In this document: in pieces, positions 54,301 through 64,000 of the stretch
Position numbering within the stretch: the stretch's first letter is position 1
How the letters are laid out: each line of letters opens with the position of its first letter
Source: Neopestalotiopsis rosae
Taxonomy: Eukaryota > Ascomycota > Sordariomycetes > Amphisphaeriales > Sporocadaceae
DNA: 64,000 nucleotides
Direction: 5' to 3'
Assembly: GCA_023078685.1 (NCBI GenBank)
Contig: JALGAS010000002.1
Location: forward strand, 6,076,001 to 6,140,000
The notes under the pieces: generated by a model
Told to the model about the DNA's origin: nothing
The model's input: only the letters and a program-made list of their open reading frames with translations
The model's database searches: none
Program-made: the position numbers and the translations under genes

Positions 54301-57300
54301 CCGAAGACCTTGATTGTTCTCGTGCATGCGTGTCCTGCTTCTATGGGTTCCCGCCTCTCTCTCATTGGCCGGATCCCTCCTGCAAAGTCTAGACAAACTC
54401 CGGGCATCCATACACTCGCCGTTACCGAGATCCCTGCGAACCGTTGGGGTGGGTCAATTGAGCTTAAGAAAGTTGTGAAATCAATCTGGTGCATGGGAAA
54501 AAAGGGGTGCTTGTGAATTTGAATGCGTACGCATGTAGGTAATATGTACGTTAATCATTGTCTTTTCAGGTTGCATCAGCCTCGGATTCGACCTGTCAAG
54601 GTTTTGGCCCGTTCTGAAGAAACAATTCTTGTAAATATTTTGGACCAACTAGGTAAAAGTACAGATAACGCATGAAGATGAGTGATGACATTCAGAGCGC
54701 ATTTGCAGGCAGGTACAGAACGGCTGGAACGATGATCACTCAACAAGTCCAGTACAGTGACTTCTGATGGTTGATCTAGAGCTAATACAAGGGAATACGA
54801 GGCTTCCATATCTCAAAATAATTCATTTGGCCTTTGCTGTATTGGATTCGCAAGCAACCACAATTGAAGCGCATACAACTTTCTGCCATGTATTTCTTGA
54901 GAATCAAGCATATGAACATGATGCTCACATTCGACTGGTGTCTTATCCAGATATCAGAGTGTCTCTCAGCTGAGGGATATATGTACATGGAAACGTTCCT
55001 GATAACCCACATCTTGGCGGTTGAAGTATGTGCACCGAAAAAACTCCGTGTCTTCAAGTGAATGATCAGACACCACGTTCTCCTTACAAGCAGGTGGAGT
55101 CCATGCTGATATTACTGCCGTTATTTGAAGAAGCAAGAAGCATATTCAAGTGACAATCAGTATTACCAGACTGATCGACATATTCATATATTTAGAGATG
55201 GATATTCAGACTTTCCACATTGGTGGATACACTCGCCCCAGTGTAATGAGTGACAGAGAATATCATCAATTGGGGCTTAGGAGTTGTTATGGCATAGAAT
55301 TGACTGGAAGATCAAAAGAGTGGACAGGACTTGAAGCTGTTCATAATAAAACACCAATTCCACCTGCGCGAAATAGTTCGGACCATTCTACTGACCTGAC
55401 CATATGTGATCACCTGGCTCATAGGCACATCAAGATCTATTGGCCCGTATCAATAAAGTCCTCGTCGAACCCGATCATGGGAGAGCCAGATTCAAGACAT
55501 TTTTCCGACATATAGGAAATCATCGCATGTCCACATCTTGTCGCTGCTATGACAAACAGGAAGTTGAAAGTTCAAATGGTCATCTCGGAGCATACAAATC
55601 TCTTGTGCAACTATGGACAAACTCACCCACCAGAACTGTGCGCTCAATGGATTAGATCATCTTGAATCATGTTATATAGCATTATGGAAGAATCTCGGCG
55701 ACAGACGAAAGGGCATGCCTAAATTGAAAATGTGATCAAGTTTTGCCATAAGAACTCATTCACCTCCAGCTCATTGAACTTCCTTTGAGAAAACCAAGTC
55801 TATAGTGATACAAGCACTAGATATCGTACAATCACCGAGGTCAGGCTTCTACACGGTGAGTATATAAATGATTAATAAGACGGCACCTCAACTTCTTGAA
55901 GCCTGGAATTTCAGTAATTCGCGCGATTTCAACGGGTTTGGGAGCTTATCAGGCGATGTACAAATGAAGGCTTGCTGATTTCATAACATCTTCTCTTAAG
56001 TCCACGCTACGTAAAACATATTCGGGGCGTGTACGCCGGAGAGGATAGATCGTGCCAGGTTTGCAGGCTACCATGCAATTCGAGCACAACTGGCAAAACC
56101 TGGACCATCTGAGCCCAAACAACGGCAAAAGTGGGAATAACAACACAGCCGTGATACTTGTACGAAATATCAATATTGCAGAGGATTAACTTTTGAGTGC
56201 CCAGACCAAGTTCGACACTGAAGTAGACATTGCGAATTCTCTTGAAGAGCGATGACCATCTCATGAATATAGACTTATTCCTACCCATATATGCGTTCTC
56301 CGAACAAGATGCCAGATCATGCATCTTCACAACGGAGAAGCAAATCATTAGAACAGTGGACACCAAGGTACATCAGCTCAACCGATGAATATCAGTATTG
56401 AACATGATAAAGGTCCGGTATCAGCAAATTGGAAGAGTTCCAATTGTTTTGCAACCAGCTCAACTGCCTGGATTCTGAGCCGTAAGGTCCACCACGTGTT
56501 CTACATAGAGTCCATACCTATAGCGTACTCTCATCACTTCCTCACAAGTGCAAGCCGAGGGGATTTTGTCTCACGGTCGATACCCAGTCTGACAATTCAC
56601 GTGTGACTGGAAAGGGTTCTACCTGTTCAATATGACACAAGTCACGTTTGCATGTGTATGAAGTAAAAGTCTGAGATCACTGGCCGTCCTGCAGGCTGTT
56701 CGTGGTTGTTTCCAGCATGATACCAATACAGCAGTGACCAGGAGGTTCGAACAACAAAATAGACTATTTGACCTATAATAGGTTCTGTAACAATTTATCA
56801 TCACTCTCCAAATCGTGTGAAATATTGTAATTTAGCGCTTCTCAGTGTGGTCATGGCTAGCCCTCACCATGGAGATGGCTATGATAGTCAAGTTGCAGAT
56901 GATCATATTCTATGGATATACTGATCGCTGATGCTTACAATGCCCAAGATTAACATTGTTCCAGCTGACTATAGTAGTCTAGTTGAAATTCTGGTATGAT
57001 TATCTTAGATGCCATGTCTTGATTCGGCTTTCTTTGAAGAACAACCACGTAGACCGAGCGAAGAACTTCCACACGTGACTGCTACATGCAAAGCCCAGCC
57101 CATCACTGGCGCATGGTCTTGAAATGCTCATCGTGACCATTTGATTTCATTGCGTCATAGTTTCTCTCTCTCTTTCTGTCTTGTGCATCTGGTGCTGTCT
57201 TTATTTTGAGGTGTGACAACTTCATCACGATGCCGGTTGGCTACGTGGTTGTTTTTGGCGGCGGCCGACTTGCCTCCCAAAACTACGTCGGGCATGAACG

Positions 57301-60300
57301 CACGCTTTTGCTGTCAAAAAGAGCCAAAAGGTTGCGCCGGCAACTGCGGGCTCGCCCGAATTGACCAAGAGAATGACCTAGACAAACTAGCTCGTTGGTA
57401 AGGAAAATGGAATATGTCACTAGGGATTTTTACAACTTGGCACATGGACAAAAAGAACTGGTAGCATCACGACATAAGTGAATGGCAGCGGAGTGTCAAC
57501 ATATTTTCATTTACTATGAATAAAAGCCCAATGGCTCCTTCCCTGATGATGATGACGGTGTACGAAGAAACCTGAGCAGGTATGTCCATGTTGACGATGT
57601 TTTCCCCAGAGGTATTCGCATGCAAAGACAGATCTAGACCACCCGGGGTATTGACACGATGACATCGGTGGTGCATCAAATAACGGGACAATCAAGAGGA
57701 GGGTCGACATTACACTTGGCAACAATACGCTGTTGCAGAAATAATGACACCCTTTGACCACTAGTCACAAGCTAAGGTATATTCAAGTGCATCTGTCGAT
57801 TGACGATGCAATTCACCAGTTAAAATTCTCTTTGATACGCAAGTATAAACAAGCTCGATAGAAAGAGCACGAATTATAGATGACCTACTCCAGACAGTGT
57901 CTCGGAGCAATGGCAAGCTTATTAGAAAGACATCATTGGACCTGGGGGGAAGAAGACCCCGCTGGGCCTCGATGACCACCAACCAGATCGAGACGGAGAC
58001 GATGGAAGAGGAGCATCTTTTGCGCATTTGACACAGCGCGGGGAAGGGCGGTGATGCACCCTTGGCTAGAGGGAAAACCACGCGCATACTTCCGTGCTGA
58101 GTGAGCGAATGGGCTGAAACATTTCATTCTTGTACCTTCCTGTCCGAGGCAGGCAAACGGGAGTGGTATTTCTTTTCTTTGCCCTGAGCTCCGAGTAATG
58201 CTTAGAATTCAGAGATCACATTTCATTACCTCAATCGCACATTTTCTTGCGGCTTTGCTTTGGTGTTCTTTTTCTTGCTCGTGTGGTCCGGTCATTCCTG
58301 TTTGCTAAGTCTGGGTGTCAGTGGGCGGGCTGTGAGGTGACGGAGGAAGATCATCTGAGATCCAGTCCAGTGTGGGTAGGATACGGCGCTTCGAGACGTT
58401 CCGACGCAGAACAGTCTCGACCAATGGCAGAGCGAACATCAGTCCCCATCCAACTTGCGTGGATCGTGCAGTGGATGCATCGCTTTCCTCACGCGTGCCG
58501 CTACGAAACCGATGGCGGGGTCTTCTCTGCAGATACATAATCGTATTGATGGTGGCTTACGAGGAGGGCCATATCGCCAATGTGTCCAGGCAACAATATA
58601 AATGTTGCTATTGGGACAAGGTGTCAAGTCGGCGTTCGCTAGGATACTAGTTTGACGGACACCGATGTTGCGAAAGCGAAGGAATAGCAGTTTCCGAGCC
58701 ATAGCACGTCGGGCAGTGCATATTACTTAGCACATTCGGTATACTTTGCAGATTGCATGCACGTAGATAGATCTGACAATGGTAATAGTGTACGTGAAGC
58801 AAGGAGTCGGCCCTGCTGGTTTGTAGCTGTAGTAACCATCAGGTAAGCTCACCGCCAGTGTGGACATCCAACGGTCCCGGGAGCTGATGGGCATGGCGCG
58901 GTTTCATGGCAAGGTATTCCATGTATTATAGGGTCCAAATTCGAGATTCATGGAGTCGTAGCATCTCCTCGAGATCAATCTGGTCATGCTTTGACTCTCG
59001 AAAGGGCCAAACGAAGTATTCCCTCGAGCGTGGCGTCGTGTCTATTCTTATCTACGGAATATATCCAACAATACAGACGTAGTATAGCCCCCGATCTTAG
59101 TGTACCACAGAAGGTAATACTAGGGACTTTCTCTCAATGTATGGGCAAAAATGTATCCGTTACGGGGACACTTGTGGAGAGCGCAAGGCGTGTAAGAAGG
59201 ATCTGACCGGGCGGCGTGGGGGATCTGACTCGCTTACATGATGAGAGAAGGGGTTCTTCAAGGATCAAAGTGAAGACTTTTAAAACATTGCTGGATTGTA
59301 CAGAGACCTTGTAGATTATCGCCATACGCCTCCGCCTCGTTCCTCGATAATTTCTGAAACCAAGGGATCACAAGTACATACGGTAAGAGTTTCCCCGACA
59401 AATGTATGCAGTCGGCGGGCCTTTGAACGGGTGTAAGCGAGGTCGATGGTGGCCGCAGTGTTTACCCCTCCCCCGCCATTTTCGAGAGCTTCCTCGTCTT
59501 TCCAGAGTCAGGAGAAGATCTGACGATAGGCTGGCTGACTTTGGCAAGACGATCCTTGGCACTTCAGGTCTTGAGATCCGCGGCCGCGGGCTGACGGTGT
59601 GCAAATCATTACCTATTATCTAGTCATAGTTGTTCTTTTTTCTCCTCAGACCCGTGAAAAGTGCCGTAATTGCCGGTTGATTTACAGTATCTTCCAATAC
59701 CGGAAAAGAGCTCAATTAGACGATGATGGATTTGCGACGCTTCCGGACTACGACAATCCTATTGCTTCCTGCGCAGGTCGGACCTCACAACACATGATTG
59801 CACCGCCCAATATGGCATGGTTGATCGTCTGCGCTACCTGTGCTGGAATGCAGCTAAACAGATCTCGGCCGGTCCTGGCTCTCTTTCAAGGCCAGGAAGC
59901 AATCCGAAAAGGGTCCTTCTTCACTGGCGAGGGGCGTCGAGGCGCTGGGCACAGGATTCCCACGGCCTCCATTGAACTCTATCGGCCAGACTGAATTGGT
60001 GAATAAGTCCCGCAGTTCACATAATTGGCGCGTATTTGCTCCGTACTGTTATCCTCATTCGTTCGCACAAATATGCACATTGCACGTACAGGAAAGAAGA
60101 TGGCCACTAGCAAGGGAGTTCTGTTAATCCCCTCCAAGGATTCCCAGGGATACTGGATCACCATCCTCGCGGTCTTTGTCGATCCTACCACACCATGAAT
60201 CTTCAGTTGTCAGGCTCATTGCCAATCCCTCCCTCGAAGAGGTTCGTGCCTGGGGGCCATTAGGAGGCTGAAGGAGACCGTCTATGATAGTAAGCAGGTA

Positions 60301-63300
60301 AGCCGGAGCATCATTACCAGAGAATTCCATTTACTGTGGTAGGATCCTTCCTTGTGCAGCCCACCACCTGAGCTGGTGGTCCTACGGTGCCCCTAGGGGC
60401 TCGGTACCTGCTTCAATAATACCGAGCTTCCATTGGAATATGCAGGCTCCCCATGAATGGCCATATGAGCTATAGTGCAACCACATCACGGCAAGAAGAG
60501 GGGGTCACCTTCAGCCTATGACCGTCCCGTCCACAAGTCAGTGGTTGTGACATGACTGCAGGCCAGAGACTTGGGGCATGGGCCGACCGTGCGATAGACT
60601 GTGATGCTTCTGATCATTCTTCTTCCAAACCCACGGTTTTGTGATCATATGTCTAAACATTTCTGATATGATTTGTGGCCGGGAAGGGCGAGAATGCTAC
60701 TACGAGTATAGGACGTGATCACGACTTGTTCACGTTCAACGTATATCGTCAGAGTTGACTTGTTCAGTGTCAACTGCATCCCGTGAAACGGCCAGGCTTT
60801 GCAGAAAAGATGACATGTCCAGTAATCGTGGTTGGCCCGTTGATTGGGTGCCCCAGTCTATACGTAGGTAAGCTGCGAGGAGCTGGCCTGCATGAGACTA
60901 TTCCATACACTTACAGGTGCCGATGGGAAGGAGGAAAGGTTACTAGGGACTTTTATTGGGCCACATCATAACCCAGGGCTACCAATGCGACACATTGCTG
61001 AGGCCATTTGAAGCAATTACAAGTCTCCGTCCTGCCGGCACGGCATAGCTTCCCATTAAATAAATGCCATGCGTACACACCGTCGCGGAGATGGAACAGA
61101 ACGATGTGCTTCGAGAACAACGAACAATACTTGTGAGAGTGGGCCACGTAACGATGTCATCGAATAGCAATTCTGGGCTGTTTCTAGCTGCATATTGTTT
61201 GCTAGTGTTTTCTCCTTCTAGAAATACTAGACTGCCGACCTCGGTTCGAGCCCGCGAGTCGTATTCGACGGTACACAGACTGGAATGATTCAGAACTGTT
61301 AGGTTTAGCATTCGGATCAGACTGCGGTTCCTGGCAGAGCCTGCAGACGATGATAGCCGATTGGGGGACCTAGCATATACTACTATAATCAACACATTCA
61401 CGAGCAGCGCCATAGGGCCATGTTTTGGGGCCCGTTACGGTGGACATCGTCATTGTTGGTCTGCCAACCTTAACTTGGTCTGGAAACGTGACCAAAAAAA
61501 CATTAACCAGCCCCCTTCAACGACAATTATGAGCTGGGCCTCGATATGATCTTGAGACCTGGGCCAAAACAAATGAATGTTTGTATCTCGTGAGGAATAT
61601 CAATCATTTTTTTTGCATAATGTTGGGCAGTTTCATTTCCATACCAGACATCCCCAACCTAGATCAAGCCTGATGGCATCATGGGAGCTCACCGCTGTTG
61701 CTGGGTCTTGGCCCCGCGATCTGATCTGCTGGGCCTGCGATTGCCGCGGCAGACGCACTGAGAGCTCAGTTAGGCCATCCATCTGTCACTTAAGTCGGTG
61801 GAAACTATCATGAAGCTGCCTGGAATGATTTACAGTAATAGAGGAATGATTAGATCCAATATTGACGAGATCCCTAAGGCGAGCTGACAGCTGGCATACG
61901 GACCATGTCGTGCTGAGTTCGGAAGCTTAATTCTTCGCCATCCATTGAAATCCTCTCAAACGCCATTGCCACTGGTGGCTACCAAGCCACCGAAAACTTG
62001 CGGAACACAGGCGGAAGTCATGGCTAAATACTTGCCTGCGACTAGGCAGCTGGCCAAATACGTACGCTTTTGCGTGTACAGAGTACTGTCTTTCACAAGC
62101 GAACATTTCTTTACATGGCGAACCATTTTGCCATTGCCATTCATTATAGTATTGTTGTTGCTTTTCCATAACCATGAGCTCTGCTTGCAGTTCTAGCTCA
62201 CCCGAACTGAAGCTGGCATCCATGGATGGCAGTGATCACCACTAAGCGACTAATTGCCCTACATTAGAGGGCGGCATTGCATTGGTGATCAGGCACAGGC
62301 ATAACCAAACCGACAAAGTGACCTTGGAGACCGTAGTGAAATGCATGAGAAAAAGCCACCAGCGTTTACTTCCCGCATCCTCTGCCCAAACTAGAGAAGT
62401 TTTGCTCTGTCGAAAAGGCATGTTCCGTCTTGTGCTCTTGTTTCGGTTCGAGCCACTTCACTAGGAAATCCCCTTTGGGCGAACCACATCGCCAGTTCCG
62501 ACCCTTCAGCCGCTGAATAACACGGAGGGCGAGTATGACCTAAGATTCCATCAACACAAACAATGCAAGTTCTCCACGGCTGGATGACGAGATGCCTTTT
62601 CATGCGGGAGTCAGTGAGATTCTCATGCATTGATTACTACTGTTCAGCCTGTAAAAACTTGCAGTGAGGCCGTACAAAGATATCCCTTGCTTGCTCAATT
62701 GCACAGAAGATCGGTACAGGAAAGATAATCCCTCTTTTACTCGTTATCATGTCTCACGCGTGTAAGCTCAGCATCATACTCTGTGCATAGCATAGTATCT
62801 GTCCCCCGCCCACCGTGCCGCCACTTGGTCGGTTTCGGAGTTCCTGGTCATTGTATCTTCGGCTTTTCCACCTGTAGTATTCCGTGCATGTTCTTATTAA
62901 TCGTGAATGCTGTTTTCACTATATTGTATCATCCACTCTGCTCCCTCTTTACGCACGGCATACGGAAAGAGGCACTGTGTCCCGGAGGCGACCGGAGCAT
63001 CCGTCATTTGATGAAAACTCGGCAGCGCGTGTACCTATGATGCGCAAAATACTTGCATGCATTGGATACTACCAGCTGTCATGACCAAGCGACCTGCATA
63101 GGCTGTGACAGCGTACCTAGTATACCTAGTATAGCCGGCCGTGTCACCAGGAGAATTCCACGGCTCTAGCACCGACCAAGCACAACCGCCCGCCGCTACT
63201 TGACACTGCACCGCGCTACACCTCTTTGTATCTACCAGACCCTCGCTACCATCCCCCACTACGGGCATCGCTCAGCGTGCACGCTAGACGCTTGACCATT

Positions 63301-64000
63301 CTACACAGTCCCGTCCAGAGCGAGACGATCTCTGCTACTAGACCATTCCTTCTGCACAGCCTGGCGAGCTGGCAGGCCGACCTGGCCGCTAGATACATTC
63401 CACATGGGGTTTTTCAGCCCGTCACAAGGAACACAAGGAGCGATCCGGACGACCTGAGAACTTAAGAAGATGCGCCCAGTGGCCCGCCTCCCCCATTTAT
63501 TCAGGATTTCCAGGGTTCCACGTTTGCTCTGTCCTGGCCCCATTGAACGAAGCCCGTGTATAGCACCAATGTATGTAGTGCGTCAGAAGCGCAATGTGTA
63601 CCTACGTCTCTGGTCTCTAGTGTAAGTACAGTCGAGGCACATAGTTGTTTGTGGTGTGGAAGGGCGTCAAAGGCGTTAAGCCCCGAGCAAGTAATGTACC
63701 GACATCTCATAAACCTGTCTTTGTTGATCGCCAATGAGGGTTCTCAGAGGTCCTTCTAGGTTCAAAGCAGCAGGGGATAATGTACGAAAGACGTCTGGGA
63801 GTGTTGCACACAACTTACAGGTACCTACCACTCAAGCTACTCTACTACCTACCAGACCTGATTCCACCCACAGTTGCCCCCTCCCAGGGCGCCGACAGGG
63901 TTTACAGAATAGAGCACTCTGCTCGAGGTGCTGCAGTGAGGGCGCTGTGAGGCCGATTGTACCTTCTCTCCTGTTGGTTGCCCCCTCAAGCCCCCCTGCG
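54301..64000. other. Gene-poor region, 9.7 kb
   Basis: No protein gene could be supported: the longest frames are near 130 codons, overlap on both strands, and lack family motifs or consistent splice partners. Composition is mixed (AT-rich around 54.5-57 kb, near-balanced later) with no obvious extreme RIP-type AT-islands. It may hold non-coding transcripts, decayed repeats or regulatory sequence. GTACCTA-type motifs appear near 63113 and 63820. Confidence 0.55.

Noticed and set aside
59599..59994. 131-codon plus-strand frame
   Set aside because: No motif, no splice partners, composition like the surrounding non-coding sequence.
61243..61253. GGTTCGAGCCC, resembling a tRNA B box
   Set aside because: No A box upstream and flanks do not pair as T or acceptor stems.
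1..64000. CRISPR arrays, rRNA genes, intact transposons
   Set aside because: No spaced direct repeats, rRNA-like sequence, transposase or reverse-transcriptase motifs were seen on either strand.

Overview
This window looks like a nuclear chromosome segment of a filamentous ascomycete (Pezizomycotina, most likely Sordariomycetes and plausibly Hypocreales). The support is many short introns (about 45-80 bases, GTRNGT...AG), fungal-only families (two Pth11-like rhodopsin-domain proteins, a Clr5-domain protein, a TeaR/Mod5-like prenylated protein, a killer-toxin-type GH18 chitinase, a LysM/chitin-binding protein), and wide gene-poor spacers. No prokaryotic-style operons, CRISPR arrays, rRNA or convincing tRNA genes were seen.

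Layout. 1-8.4 kb: N-terminal exon of a membrane protein running off the left edge, a four-exon rhodopsin-domain 7TM protein (1055-2515), a single-pass surface protein (5418-6468) and a GC-rich orphan (7326-8351). 9.1-10.1 kb: a CE1 esterase that appears broken by a stop and a frameshift. 12.3-23.6 kb: a chitin-related locus. It holds an unknown anchored 536-aa protein, a LysM + hevein-domain secreted protein, and, divergently transcribed from a 1.07 kb shared promoter, a 1211-aa GH18 chitinase. The chitinase has two Kex2-type KR sites and a long hydrophobic segment after the catalytic domain, recalling yeast killer toxin alpha/beta precursors. Downstream lie a relic of the 536-aa gene, a GST-like gene with one in-frame stop, and a relic of the chitinase 3' end, so this side has been duplicated and eroded.

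23.8-39.6 kb: a Clr5-domain protein, a secreted FMN-dependent 2-hydroxy-acid dehydrogenase, a small secreted protein with a duplicated four-cysteine module, a second rhodopsin-domain protein and an 18-cysteine metallothionein-like protein. 41.5-52.7 kb: a conserved block, all on the minus strand: Hsp90, a protein-kinase-like protein, a membrane-anchored short-chain dehydrogenase, a zinc alcohol dehydrogenase of the ADH6/CAD type and a TeaR-like CaaX protein. From about 52.7 kb to the end (11 kb) no convincing gene is visible.

How the genes work together. The clearest functional unit is the divergent LysM/chitinase pair: chitin binding by LysM and hevein modules in one secreted protein, chitin cleavage plus a possible membrane-active part in the other. 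A triplicated 13-bp element in the shared promoter is a candidate common control site. The other genes look like unrelated neighbours. All splice models were assembled by eye; every multi-exon model given closes in frame.
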